A stretch of DNA of 64,000 nucleotides. It comes from Acetivibrio cellulolyticus CD2. GTDB taxonomy: Bacteria; Bacillota; Clostridia; Acetivibrionales; Acetivibrionaceae. Of the stretch, positions 1-8,306 are shown piece after piece (the first letter of the stretch is position 1; the number at the start of each line of letters is the position of its first letter). The stretch lies in the NCBI RefSeq assembly GCF_000179595.2, contig NZ_JH556659.1:415016-479015 (forward strand), given 5' to 3'. Both the position numbers and the translations under genes were made by a program. The notes below the pieces were generated by a model. That model searched no databases. It saw only the letters and a program-made list of their open reading frames with translations, and was not told the origin of the DNA.

Positions 1-275
1 CTAGTACCCACCTGAATTGTCTCTTTAGAGTTATCTGAAGGCCATTTAAACGTTCCCTTTTCAAGTCGTCGGAAGTATAGCCAAAATCCGTTATGATCCC
101 AATGTAATATTTTTATCATTGTCCTGTTTTTATTGCAAAACACAAAAAGATTCGATGAAAATGGGTCGAGAGAAAAACATTGCTGAACTATTGCTGCCAA
201 ACCGTCGATAGAGCGTCTCATATCAGTACTTCCAATAGCAAGATATACTTTTTCTGTTCCACTTATGCTCAACAT
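1..275 (-). CDS. tnpB: IS66 family accessory protein TnpB (partial, runs off window)
   Basis: The minus-strand frame opens with ATG at 275-273 and stays open to position 1, giving 91 complete codons. The translation contains the IS66 TnpB (Orf2) hallmarks: an N-terminal VYLAIGSTDMRRSIDGLAAI, then a central LFVFCNKNR and KILHWDHNGFWLYFRRLEKG. The start overlaps the stop of tnpA (ATGTTGA at 269-275), the usual translationally coupled arrangement. TnpB is required for IS66 transposition, but its biochemical role is not settled. The C-terminal part lies outside the window, so intactness cannot be judged. Confidence 0.9.
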   Translation of the reverse strand, partial: MLSISGTEKVYLAIGSTDMRRSIDGLAAIVQQCFSLDPFSSNLFVFCNKNRTMIKILHWDHNGFWLYFRRLEKGTFKWPSDNSKETIQVGT

Positions 276-571
276 ATTGCCTCCAAGGATTTAACTATAG
301 TTTGCAAAAGTCTTTCGTCATATCCGTTCTCAATTTCAATTATAGCTTTACCTATTCTTATGTTGAGTTTTGATGTCATCATTGGTTCAAACTGAATTGG
401 CATCCAGTTTGTTTTGTTAATTTCTTCCTTGTTTTGATTATCTCTTCTATATTTTCTATATTGGAAATTGAATGCTTTGATTTTCAACCCCTTTTCCCTA
501 CACCACTGAGCCTGGGTTTTTCCGCTTTTTTCGAATTCTCTAATTAACTTTTCCCATTCTTTATATAACAT
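269..571 (-). CDS. tnpA: IS66 family accessory protein TnpA
   Basis: This 100-residue protein has an N-terminal helix-turn-helix-like segment (EKSGKTQAQWCREKGL, residues 14-29) followed by a basic stretch, as in IS66 TnpA/Orf1 proteins. These are thought to bind the element ends or assist the transposase. It is the first gene of the element, lies 76 bp inside the presumed terminal repeat, and its TGA overlaps the tnpB ATG. No frameshift or internal stop is seen, so this end of the element looks intact. Confidence 0.85.
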   Translation of the reverse strand: MLYKEWEKLIREFEKSGKTQAQWCREKGLKIKAFNFQYRKYRRDNQNKEEINKTNWMPIQFEPMMTSKLNIRIGKAIIEIENGYDERLLQTIVKSLEAIC

Positions 572-647
572 AAGACGCCTCCTGGTTTTTGGTGTATTAT
601 CTCATGCTAACAAATTGATTAACAGATGGGTTGTATTGTACGCTTAC

Positions 648-1164
648 GTTTGGGTTGCTTTGTTTTCCAGCGCACCTTAATTATGATAATTAAGAAAAAT
701 GTTGCAAATTGTAGAATATTGATATATAATAATATATGTTGTCACTTTTGATTACTTCTTTTGGTATGTATTACATTTCGATGGATATAGTTCAAGCAGT
801 TCTGTTAATTGTAGTACCTTATTTTTCAATTTTTAGTATTGTTGGAGTTTGTGATATATCTTGTTGATGTGTCAGATAGCAGTTAAAAGCTATTGTCTTT
901 TTTTGCATTTTATGATGTAACTAAAATATTAGTTACCATAATTTGTGTCTCATAACGAAGGCGGTTTTTTGAGGGCGAAAAGAACAAATACAGCAAGGAT
1001 ATTTTAATACCAAAGCTATAGGAAATTGGTTATGTTAAAAGCATTAGCTGAAACATAGCTATTATTTGGCATTGCTCAAAATTGTGAGCAAAGTTAATTA
1101 TAACAATAAAGTGCTTGATATAAAAGAAACAGAAACACAACAAATCAAAGGAAGGAGACTAACA
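648..1164. other. Intergenic, no gene recognised
   Basis: About 500 AT-rich bases lie between the IS66 end and the cheW ribosome-binding site. No convincing coding frame, RNA gene or terminator was recognised. An upstream in-frame extension of cheW from 1066 exists, but it has no ribosome-binding site and no resemblance to CheW. The promoter for the chemotaxis genes is presumably here but could not be assigned. Confidence 0.5.
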
Positions 1165-1659
1165 ATGAAACAAGCATTAGAAGAGAATATGATGCTGGAA
1201 GAAGATACGCAGAAGGACAAGTATCTTACCTTTGTATTGGGAAGGGAGGAATATGGAATAGGGATTAACTATGTAACCGAGATTGTGGGAATTCAATCGA
1301 TTACACAAATTCCTGAACTTCCCGACTATGTGAAAGGAATTATTAATTTGAGAGGTAAAATAATTCCTGTTATTGATGTTAGGCTCAGATTCGGTAAGGA
1401 AGTGAGGGAATACACTGACAGAACCTGTACAATCGTTATCGAAGTAAAAGACATAACTGTAGGGTTAATTGTAGATGCTGTGGCAGAAGTTTCTGCTATT
1501 ACCGAAAAAAATATTGTCCCTCCTCCGCAACTTAGTAGAGGCTATCATCAAAAGTACATAAAAGGTATAGGTAAAGTTGGAGACACAGTGAAGTTGCTTC
1601 TCGATTGTGACAGGCTTTTGAGTGATGATGAAGTGGAAGATTTGAGCAATATTGCATAG
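1165..1659 (+). CDS. cheW: Chemotaxis coupling protein CheW
   Basis: The product (164 aa) is a CheW-domain protein that links chemoreceptors to the histidine kinase CheA at the cytoplasmic face of the membrane. Recognisable family motifs are YLTFVLGREEYGIGINYVTE near the N-terminus, IPELPDYVKGIINLRGKIIP in the middle, and the VGLIVDAVAEV segment. The length is normal for CheW. The ATG at 1165 is chosen because GGAAGGAG (1150-1158) lies at the right distance. The longer frame from 1066 lacks a ribosome-binding site. The gene precedes a chemoreceptor by 57 bp, so the two are likely co-transcribed. No CheA is present in the window, so this may be an accessory coupling pair. Confidence 0.95.
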   Translation: MKQALEENMMLEEDTQKDKYLTFVLGREEYGIGINYVTEIVGIQSITQIPELPDYVKGIINLRGKIIPVIDVRLRFGKEVREYTDRTCTIVIEVKDITVGLIVDAVAEVSAITEKNIVPPPQLSRGYHQKYIKGIGKVGDTVKLLLDCDRLLSDDEVEDLSNIA

Positions 1660-1716
1660 GTGAGTAATTGCACTTTAGTTCTAAAAATAAAAGGAATATA
1701 AGGAGGCAATATATCT

Positions 1717-3570
1717 ATGAAGTGGTTCTATAATTTGAAGGTTTCTGCAAAATTATTAATTGGTTTTTTGACTGTAGCGGTGATAGCAGCAGTTATCGGA
1801 ATTGTTGGTGTAGTTAATATCAAGAATATAGATAATGCAGATACTCAACTATATGAACAAAATGTACGTGGGTTGGAATATGCAGGAAATGCAGATGTAT
1901 ATTTTCAGAGAATAAGAGTTAACTCTTTTAAAATGATTATGTATAGTGATTCAGAAGAGCGTACGAAGTTTATGGATAAAATTAGTAGCTATTTTGAAAA
2001 AGTAGATGAGTATGCACAAAAATATGAGAAAGAGACTTTAACCGAAGGAGACAAGGCGATATTTGCTGAAACGAAGTCTGCGTGGCAAAAGTATAAAGCA
2101 GAAATTCAAAGCGCAATGGACATGATAAAAGAAGGAAAAGATGCAGAAGCCAAGGATCAGGTTATGGTTAAAACAGCAGCAACAATAGATTCAGTACAGG
2201 AAAGTTTTGATAAATTATTTATATATAATTCATCCGCAGCAAAAGAAAAGTCCGACAGTAATGAGGATGCAGCAAATTCAGCAATAACAACAATGATAGT
2301 TATCATTCTTATTGGTGTTCTTGTAGCGATATCCCTTGGGATTTTTATCTCGCAAATTATAAGCAAACCGCTTAAAAATATGACAGACGCTGCTCAAAAG
2401 CTCGCACTTGGAGATGTAAATGTAAGAATTGAAGCGACTACAAAAGATGAAATAGGTAATCTGATGCATGCATTCTCGAAAATGGTTGAAAATATCAGGG
2501 AACAGGCATATGCTACCGAGAAAATTGCAGCAGGTGACATGACAGTACAAGTCAAAGTTAAATCTGAAAATGATCTGATGGGTATAAAACTTACAGAGAT
2601 GATAAAGACAAACAATGAAGTTCTTGGCACTATAAGTTCTGCTGCTGCTCAAGTAGCTGCAGGGGCAAGACAAGTGTCTGCTTCAAGCCAGATGCTTTCG
2701 CAGGGATCTACAGAACAGGCAAGTTCTATTGAAGAGGTTACAGTTTCTATGACACAGGTTGCGGATCAAACCAAGAAGAATGCAGTAAATGCAAATCAAG
2801 CAAACGAACTTGCATTATCTGCAAAGGAAAATGCTTTAAAAGGCAATAGCCAGATGCAGGAAATGATTAAAGCAATGACTGAGATAAATGATTCGTCAGC
2901 TAGCATATCCAAGATTATAAAGGTAATAGACGATATAGCGTTCCAGACCAATATTTTGGCATTGAATGCTGCTGTAGAAGCTGCAAGAGCAGGTCAGCAT
3001 GGCAAAGGTTTTGCTGTAGTGGCTGATGAGGTTAGAAATCTAGCAGCAAGAAGTGCAAATGCTGCAAAAGAAACTACAGAACTTATTGAAAATTCAATTA
3101 AGAAGGTTGAAGCGGGAAGCCAGATTGCAAATAATACTGCCCAAGCATTAAATGAAATTGTTGATGGAGTCGCAAAAGCCGCTGATCTTGTTGGAAATAT
3201 TGCTTCAGCATCAAATGAACAGGCCTCGGGTATTGCACAGATTAATCAGGCAATTTCACAGGTTGCTCAGGTTGTACAGACCAACTCTGCTACTGCAGAA
3301 GAAAGTGCTTCAGCCAGTGAAGAATTATCAAGTCAGGCAGATTTACTAAAAGAATCAGTCAGCAGGTTCAAGCTTAAAAAGGCTAGGGGTAATATGGAAA
3401 TTGAGGGACTGGATTCAGATACTATCCGTGCTATTGAAGATATTGTTGATAAAAAGAAGTCTCATAGGAATTTCGAACAATACGATAGTTATATGGGAGA
3501 AGATGTTCCGGTTAAAAGTAATTTAAAGAACACGATATCACTTGAGGATAATAACTTCGGCAAGTATTAA
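1717..3570 (+). CDS. Methyl-accepting chemotaxis protein
   Basis: A 617-aa transmembrane chemoreceptor. Residues about 10-32 form the first membrane helix. Residues 33-185 form a periplasmic-side four-helix-bundle sensor (4HB_MCP type). Residues about 188-212 form the second membrane helix. A HAMP domain follows (about 213-265), then a long coiled-coil signalling domain. The conserved hairpin tip is seen in segments [20 protein letters not shown] and [13 protein letters not shown]. Ala/Gln/Glu-rich heptads on either side are likely methylation regions. AAGGAGG precedes the ATG. The ligand cannot be read from the sequence. It lies directly downstream of cheW and directly upstream of a cheR fragment, which suggests a former cheW-mcp-cheR unit. 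Confidence 0.95.
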   Translation: MKWFYNLKVSAKLLIGFLTVAVIAAVIGIVGVVNIKNIDNADTQLYEQNVRGLEYAGNADVYFQRIRVNSFKMIMYSDSEERTKFMDKISSYFEKVDEYAQKYEKETLTEGDKAIFAETKSAWQKYKAEIQSAMDMIKEGKDAEAKDQVMVKTAATIDSVQESFDKLFIYNSSAAKEKSDSNEDAANSAITTMIVIILIGVLVAISLGIFISQIISKPLKNMTDAAQKLALGDVNVRIEATTKDEIGNLMHAFSKMVENIREQAYATEKIAAGDMTVQVKVKSENDLMGIKLTEMIKTNNEVLGTISSAAAQVAAGARQVSASSQMLSQGSTEQASSIEEVTVSMTQVADQTKKNAVNANQANELALSAKENALKGNSQMQEMIKAMTEINDSSASISKIIKVIDDIAFQTNILALNAAVEAARAGQHGKGFAVVADEVRNLAARSANAAKETTELIENSIKKVEAGSQIANNTAQALNEIVDGVAKAADLVGNIASASNEQASGIAQINQAISQVAQVVQTNSATAEESASASEELSSQADLLKESVSRFKLKKARGNMEIEGLDSDTIRAIEDIVDKKKSHRNFEQYDSYMGEDVPVKSNLKNTISLEDNNFGKY

Positions 3571-3574
3571 TTTA

Positions 3575-3697
3575 TATATAGTCAAAGGGGTAAAAGCAAA
3601 ATACGGAATAGATTTAGTAGACAAGTTTTATGAATGTATGGAACCAGGAGGTTACTTGTTTATAGGGCATTCTGAATCCCTAGATCGTGATATGTGA
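3575..3697 (+). pseudogene. CheR methyltransferase, C-terminal remnant
   Basis: The frame ending in TGA at 3695-3697 encodes DLVDKFYECMEPGGYLFIGH followed by SESLDRDM. This matches the C-terminal signature of the chemoreceptor methyltransferase CheR (a rfy..LkpGGyLfiGHSESL pattern). Only about 40 codons survive and they have no start codon or ribosome-binding site. The SAM-binding core is missing, so this is a deletion remnant. It lies immediately after the chemoreceptor gene, where a cheR would be expected. Confidence 0.75.
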
Positions 3698-3705
3698 TGC
3701 CAGCT

Positions 3706-3744
3706 ATATACACAAAACATTAGATGTTTTGTGTATATTTTTTT
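3706..3744 (+). terminator. Rho-independent terminator
   Basis: A 15-bp perfect stem (3706-3720 with 3724-3738) and a 3-nt loop are followed by a T-run ending near 3744. It closes the chemotaxis transcription unit after the cheR remnant. Confidence 0.9.
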
Positions 3745-3831
3745 GTTAGCCAATACCCCTAGCTATGCTAGGAAAGCTAATGAGCTTTAACTTCAAGTAG
3801 AAAAATAAAACCAATTTAAAAAATAATCTCA

Positions 3832-3860
3832 TTGACATAGATTTTGTGGAACAATAAAAT
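3832..3860 (+). promoter_or_regulatory. Sigma-A-type promoter of the Nudix/MoxR-vWA module
   Basis: TTGACA at 3832-3837 and TAAAAT at 3855-3860 are separated by 17 bp, a near-consensus vegetative promoter. It lies 48 bp upstream of the first gene of the module. The promoter of the paralogous Nudix gene at 38382 has the same -35 and the same spacing. Confidence 0.75.
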
Positions 3861-3874
3861 GTTAATAACAAGCT

Positions 3875-3890
3875 GTTAAGAACGTATAAT
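3875..3890 (+). promoter_or_regulatory. Candidate operator shared with the NAD-salvage promoter
   Basis: The segment GTTAAGAACGTATAAT lies just downstream of the -10 element. A close match, TTAACAAACGTATAAT, occupies the equivalent position in front of the paralogous regulator at 38415-38430. The shared core is AACGTATAAT preceded by TTAA. Conservation in otherwise different leaders suggests a common regulator, possibly the Nudix-wHTH protein itself. This is inference from two sites only. Confidence 0.4.
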
Positions 3891-3908
3891 TATATCAAGG
3901 AGATTAGG

Positions 3909-4814
3909 ATGGATAAAAAATATATTAAAAATAGACAGGGACTTACTGAGAAGGAGTTTCTGGGGCAATACGATGCCGGAATTTATGAAAGACCATCTGT
4001 AACAGTGGATATGCTGATCTTTACTGTAATGGATGAAGAGAAAGAAAATTATAGAAAACTACCTGAAAAGTCACTGAAACTGCTTCTGGTTAAAAGGGGT
4101 GACCATCCTTTTATTGCGGATTGGGCTTTGCCAGGAGGTTTTGTATCAGTGAACGAAAGTATTGATGAAGCTGCCATGAGGGAATTGAAGACTGAGACAA
4201 ATATAGATAATATTTATATGGAACAGCTTTATACATGGGGAGATGTAAAAAGGGATCCACGTACAAGGGTTATAAGCTGTTCATATATGGCGCTTATAGA
4301 TAGTACAACGCTTGATGTAAAGGCCGGCGACGATGCAGATGATGCTGCATGGTTTAATGTTAGCTATGATGTGATTGAGGAGAAAAAAAACGTACAGGAA
4401 AAGGGCTTTATTTTAGAAAAGTTAGTTAAAATAACTCTTTTTAACTCTTCGGATACCATTGAGGCAATCGTAAAAGTTGTGGAAACATGTGAAGGTAGTA
4501 CTACAAGAGTAAAAAGGGAGGTTACCAAATCCGAAGGACTTGCATTTGATCATGCCAAAATGATCGAGTATGCTATCGAGAGATTAAGAAATAAAATCAA
4601 CTACACGGATATAGCCTTTAACCTTATGCCGGAACTATTTACTCTATCAGAGCTTCAGCAGGTTTTTGAAATTGTCTTGGGAAAAGAGCTTCTTGCTGCC
4701 GCTTTCAGACGAAAAGTTGAGGATATGGTTATTGAAACAAACCAGTTTACTAAGGATGCAGGACATAGACCTTCAAAGTTATATAGGTTTAATCCAAATT
4801 GGCGGAATGCATAA
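3909..4814 (+). CDS. Nudix-winged-helix protein, NrtR-like regulator (copy 1)
   Basis: This 301-aa protein has a Nudix domain (about residues 30-160) and a C-terminal winged-helix region typical of NrtR-type regulators (about 220-300, ending KDAGHRPSKLYRFNPNW). NrtR proteins bind ADP-ribose-type ligands and repress NAD-metabolism genes; other members of the fold hydrolyse ADP-ribose. The Nudix box is GFVSVNESIDEAAMREL then KTETNI. The first glutamate of the metal-binding EE pair is a threonine, whereas copy 2 (38456) has KEE. Copy 1 may therefore sense rather than cleave its ligand. A strong AAGGAG precedes the ATG. It is the first gene of the methyltransferase/SWIM/MoxR/vWA block and probably controls it. 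Regulator versus hydrolase is not decided by sequence alone. Confidence 0.85.
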   Translation: MDKKYIKNRQGLTEKEFLGQYDAGIYERPSVTVDMLIFTVMDEEKENYRKLPEKSLKLLLVKRGDHPFIADWALPGGFVSVNESIDEAAMRELKTETNIDNIYMEQLYTWGDVKRDPRTRVISCSYMALIDSTTLDVKAGDDADDAAWFNVSYDVIEEKKNVQEKGFILEKLVKITLFNSSDTIEAIVKVVETCEGSTTRVKREVTKSEGLAFDHAKMIEYAIERLRNKINYTDIAFNLMPELFTLSELQQVFEIVLGKELLAAAFRRKVEDMVIETNQFTKDAGHRPSKLYRFNPNWRNA

Positions 4815-4853
4815 TAATGTTTAAAATATAAAAATGATAGAGGGTGTATAACA

Positions 4854-7406
4854 ATGAAACTTTACAGACCTGTAGGAATAAGTGAGCTCGAACTAATAAA
4901 ACAGTCAGGCATGACTAAATTTCCGCCTAGGCTTCCGGATCAGCCGATATTCTACCCTGTTCTCAATAGAAAGTATGCATGCCAGATTGCAAGGGAATGG
5001 AACACAAAAAGTGCACCTGGTTATGCGGGTTTTGTAACTGAGTTTGATGTTGATGATGATTATATTTCAAAATTTGAAGTAAAGACTGTAGGGGCGTTTG
5101 TACACACTGAATTGTGGATTCCAGCGGAAGAACTTGATGAATTTAACAGGCATATTATCGGGGAGATCAAAGTTATAGAATCGTATTATGGTGAAAACTA
5201 TAAAGGATCAAAAACAGAGATACCTGTGATGGAAAAAGCCAAGCTGGAGGAACCTGTGATAGAGGTACGTAATATAGAGATACCCAATATAGAGGTAACT
5301 AATATAGAGATAAATGAGCTGGAGGTAGCAAAATCGGAGATATATTCCTTGCAAGCTATCGAAGTACTAAAGAATGGTGACTTTAGGAGCTTAAAAAGTG
5401 AAAAATGGTTGATGTATCTAGCTTTGACGGCAGAACGGAACATCAACCTTGAGAGGCTTTATTCTCTTGAAGAGACCAGGAGCAATTATGTATTGAACTA
5501 TGTTGAGAAAACCCTTAAGCTCCTTTCTGAACTTGATCTGAACAAGTATCAAAAGCATATACTTGAGGAAACATTAAAGTGGTCTGAGGTGGCAAAATCT
5601 GGACTTAAACATCAAAGGGATCAGTGGATAAAGAATGGATACAACCTCTTTGCCCATAATATCGGATCAGCACAAATTTATCAGGAGCAATCGAATGAAG
5701 CAGATCTTGATATAAAGAGGATAGTATACGATCTGATTTTAACCCATGGCTTGATTGGTCAATACATCAGAGGAGAGATTCCTTTAATGGATAATAAACC
5801 TCTCTATCAACTTGTCATAGATAATAAACTTTCGGCCAAAGAATTGAAAGAAATATTGATGGCTCTGAATTTCTGTATCATAGCTGCAGTTGATGAATAT
5901 ATATGGCTGGATATAAAACTACAGGTTGAAGTAGTAATTGATTTTGTAATATCGGGACGGTTTGATAAGCAATATGAATTCAAAGACCGGTTAATACGTT
6001 TAAGACAGGTGTCTGCAAAAAACGGTGAAAACTTTGAAGCTGAATTTGCGAGAGTACTATCTGATTCGAGGCTAATATTGAGAATTGCCAGGTTGCTGGA
6101 TAAGGCTGATTTGTGGTATGTAGAGGCAGCAACGTATGACTTCTCCTTTGAAGAGTTTGTAAAGGTGTTTCTGATTATTGATCATGAAGTAAAGGTTGAA
6201 GAGATTAAACATATCAGTTTTGAGAGGTTCATGAAAGGTCTGTATTACCAGCATGAAGGGAAGAAGCGGGTTAATATTTATAAAAAGAGGATTATAGAAA
6301 AGTACCTTTCCGAAATCTCAATGGAGGACATATTGGAAGGCAGATTTAAAGAAAACCCCCATGTTGTGCATGAGATAGCATTCCTCGAAGATGTAGAAGA
6401 TACAATGTTTTTTAACTTCAATTTTTCTGCAGCAGGGAGCAAACTGATCGACTTTTGTATTGAAGCAGAGAAATCTGATGTGCTCTATGAAAGTGCTATT
6501 ATCATGTTGTTTGACCTGTTTGGACTTAGAAAAGATAAATATGACCGCTTCTATGAAGAGGAATCCTATCTTCAGACTATGAATCAGACAATAGATTATA
6601 AAAAAGTTATTTTAGATTATATTACAGGAAATAGTATTATTGATATAGGGCCTGGCGGCGGTGCGTTGATGGATCTCATATCGGAGAAGTTCCCGCAGAA
6701 GAAAGTATTTGGTGTAGATATTGCGCAGAATGTACTGGATAGTCTGAAAAAGAAAAAGCAGCTTGAGAATAGAAGTTGGGATGTACTTTACGGAGATGCT
6801 TTGAATTTAGGACAGTATATTGAAAAAGGGAAAGTGGATACAATCATTTTCTGTTCCATTTTGCATGAATTGTACTCCTATATTGAATTTAGCGGCAAAA
6901 AGTTTAACCACGACACGCTGGCAGCTGCATTTAAAAGTGCATTTGAAGTCTTACCGTCAGGAGGAAGGATTATCATACGTGATGGTATCATGACAGAACC
7001 CATTAGCCAGAAGAGAATAATAAGATTTTTATCTCAAGAGGGTATGGAATTCCTGATTAGATATACAAATGATTTTCAAGGAAGAGAAATCGAATATTCA
7101 GTAGTCGGGCAAAATGAAGTGCTTATGCCTGTAAACGATGCAATGGAGTTTTTATATACATATACCTGGGGAGAAAAGTCCTATGTTCATGAAGTTAATG
7201 AGCAGTTTGGATACTTCACTCCGAGCGGCTTCAGGGATTTCATAACAAAGGTGCTTGGCCCAATGGCAAGAATAGTAGAATTCAAACATTTTCTGCAAGA
7301 AGGTTATACGATTGCATTATCGCAGAAAATTGAGTTTTTCGATGAAAAAAGAAATCCTGTAAGGCTTCCGGATAGTACGTGTATTGTTGTAATTGAAAAA
7401 GGTTGA
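4854..7406 (+). CDS. Fusion: ADP-ribosylation/crystallin-J1-type N-domain plus SAM methyltransferase
   Basis: An 850-aa multidomain protein. Residues 1-115 (beginning MKLYRPVGISELELIKQSG, then FPPRLPDQPIFYPVLNRKYA and ELWIPAEELDEFNRHI) match, from memory, short bacterial proteins labelled 'ADP-ribosylation/crystallin J1'. That label is historical and the activity is unproven. Residues about 120-165 are a repetitive acidic linker of short IEV/NIE units. Residues about 165-590 are helical and unrecognised. Residues about 590-780 are a class I SAM-dependent methyltransferase with motif I IIDIGPGGGAL, an acidic VFGVDIAQNVLDSL strand and the FCSILHELYSY segment. No membrane segments are seen. It lies 39 bp after the Nudix gene and 18 bp before the SWIM gene, so it is clearly in the operon. 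The methyl acceptor is unknown. Confidence 0.75.
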   Translation: MKLYRPVGISELELIKQSGMTKFPPRLPDQPIFYPVLNRKYACQIAREWNTKSAPGYAGFVTEFDVDDDYISKFEVKTVGAFVHTELWIPAEELDEFNRHIIGEIKVIESYYGENYKGSKTEIPVMEKAKLEEPVIEVRNIEIPNIEVTNIEINELEVAKSEIYSLQAIEVLKNGDFRSLKSEKWLMYLALTAERNINLERLYSLEETRSNYVLNYVEKTLKLLSELDLNKYQKHILEETLKWSEVAKSGLKHQRDQWIKNGYNLFAHNIGSAQIYQEQSNEADLDIKRIVYDLILTHGLIGQYIRGEIPLMDNKPLYQLVIDNKLSAKELKEILMALNFCIIAAVDEYIWLDIKLQVEVVIDFVISGRFDKQYEFKDRLIRLRQVSAKNGENFEAEFARVLSDSRLILRIARLLDKADLWYVEAATYDFSFEEFVKVFLIIDHEVKVEEIKHISFERFMKGLYYQHEGKKRVNIYKKRIIEKYLSEISMEDILEGRFKENPHVVHEIAFLEDVEDTMFFNFNFSAAGSKLIDFCIEAEKSDVLYESAIIMLFDLFGLRKDKYDRFYEEESYLQTMNQTIDYKKVILDYITGNSIIDIGPGGGALMDLISEKFPQKKVFGVDIAQNVLDSLKKKKQLENRSWDVLYGDALNLGQYIEKGKVDTIIFCSILHELYSYIEFSGKKFNHDTLAAAFKSAFEVLPSGGRIIIRDGIMTEPISQKRIIRFLSQEGMEFLIRYTNDFQGREIEYSVVGQNEVLMPVNDAMEFLYTYTWGEKSYVHEVNEQFGYFTPSGFRDFITKVLGPMARIVEFKHFLQEGYTIALSQKIEFFDEKRNPVRLPDSTCIVVIEKG

Positions 7407-7424
7407 GGTAAGGGGGAGATTACT

Positions 7425-8294
7425 TTGAAAATTACTGAAGAATTCATAAATTCAATAGCTCCAAATCAGAATGCTGTTACAAATGGTTTAGGGCTTGTTA
7501 AAAAGAACAGCTTTGCAAAGCTGAACATTTCAAATGACGAGACAGTTTTGTTTGGTGAGTGTAAAGGAAGCGGAGCAAGTAATTATATCACATCTGCTGA
7601 TTTTATAAATCAGGACACTCCTGTTTTCCGCTGTACTTGCCCTAGCAGGCAGTTTCCGTGTAAACATTCAATAGGACTTTTGTTTGCTTACATAAATGGA
7701 AAGAAATTTGAAGCAGCAGAAATTCCGGCAGATATATTAGAAAAGCGTGAAAAGATTGAGCAGAGAGAGGAAAAGAAGAAAGCTGAGGGTGAAAAAGGAC
7801 CTAAAAAGATCAATAAATCGGCTTTGAAAAAGAAGATTGCTGCCCAGATTGAAGGCTTAGAGCTGCTTGAAAAAATCGTAGGGAATTTTGTTCAGGCTGG
7901 ACTTGGAACAATTAATGCCAAGACGATCCAAATCATGAATGAACAGGTCAAACAGTTAGGCAACTATTACCTTTCCGGACCTCAAACCGTATTGAAGGAT
8001 TTCTTGCTTCTGTTTGAACATGGTAATGACCGTGAGGAAATCTATTCACAGGCAGTTGATTTGCTTATTATGATGAATTCATTGTGCAGGAGGGGTAAGG
8101 AGTACTTGAATAAAAGGATTGAAGACCCTGAACTTGAGTCAGAACAAGATAGTATGATTGCTGAATTATTAGGTCATGCATGGCAGCTATCAGAGCTTAA
8201 GACACTTGGAAGGGTTCAAAACGATGTTGGATTGATACAGTTGTGTTTCAACTGTTTTGCCAGTGAAGGAAGAAATGAGTATGTGGATTATTGA
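7425..8294 (+). CDS. SWIM zinc-finger protein (N-terminal part of a split gene?)
   Basis: A 289-aa protein with a SWIM zinc finger: C70, C72, C79 and H81 in FRCTCPSRQFPCKH. SWIM fingers bind nucleic acid or protein. Related proteins of about 450 aa occur next to MoxR and vWA genes in many bacteria. Residues about 105-140 are Lys/Glu-rich and probably a coiled coil; the rest is helical. The TTG start at 7425 is chosen because AAGGGGGA lies 8 bp upstream. The frame ends at TGA 8292-8294, yet the next gene continues in the same frame only four codons later. This copy may therefore be the amino-terminal half of a SWIM protein interrupted by one stop codon. Confidence 0.8.
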   Translation: MKITEEFINSIAPNQNAVTNGLGLVKKNSFAKLNISNDETVLFGECKGSGASNYITSADFINQDTPVFRCTCPSRQFPCKHSIGLLFAYINGKKFEAAEIPADILEKREKIEQREEKKKAEGEKGPKKINKSALKKKIAAQIEGLELLEKIVGNFVQAGLGTINAKTIQIMNEQVKQLGNYYLSGPQTVLKDFLLLFEHGNDREEIYSQAVDLLIMMNSLCRRGKEYLNKRIEDPELESEQDSMIAELLGHAWQLSELKTLGRVQNDVGLIQLCFNCFASEGRNEYVDY

Positions 8295-8306
8295 ATATGG
8301 ATTAAC

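Larger units (their letters stand above)
1..647 (-). mobile_element. IS66-family insertion sequence, left end, cut by window start
   Basis: Two overlapping minus-strand genes match the IS66 accessory proteins TnpA and TnpB in order. Upstream of them, read on the minus strand, the sequence GTAAGCGTACAATACAACCC begins at 647 and fits the GTAAGCG-type terminal inverted repeat of IS66 elements. The element therefore runs from 647 down past position 1. The large DDE transposase gene should lie outside the window. IS66 elements usually make an 8-bp target duplication, for which the candidate copy would be 648-655; the other copy is not visible here. Element identity is well supported by both proteins, while the exact end is an inference from the terminal motif. 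Confidence 0.85.

Noticed and set aside
1066-1164. 33-codon N-terminal extension of CheW
   Set aside because: It lacks a ribosome-binding site and homology, while GGAAGGAG is placed correctly for the ATG at 1165.
2157-2673. Minus-strand open frames inside the chemoreceptor gene
   Set aside because: They are low-complexity shadows of the alanine/glutamate-rich coiled coil, without ribosome-binding sites or family resemblance.
8292-8294. TGA between the SWIM gene and the next gene read as selenocysteine
   Set aside because: No selenocysteine insertion element was recognised after it, there is no expectation of Sec at this position in the family, and selA/selB are not seen. A nonsense codon or separate genes are simpler.
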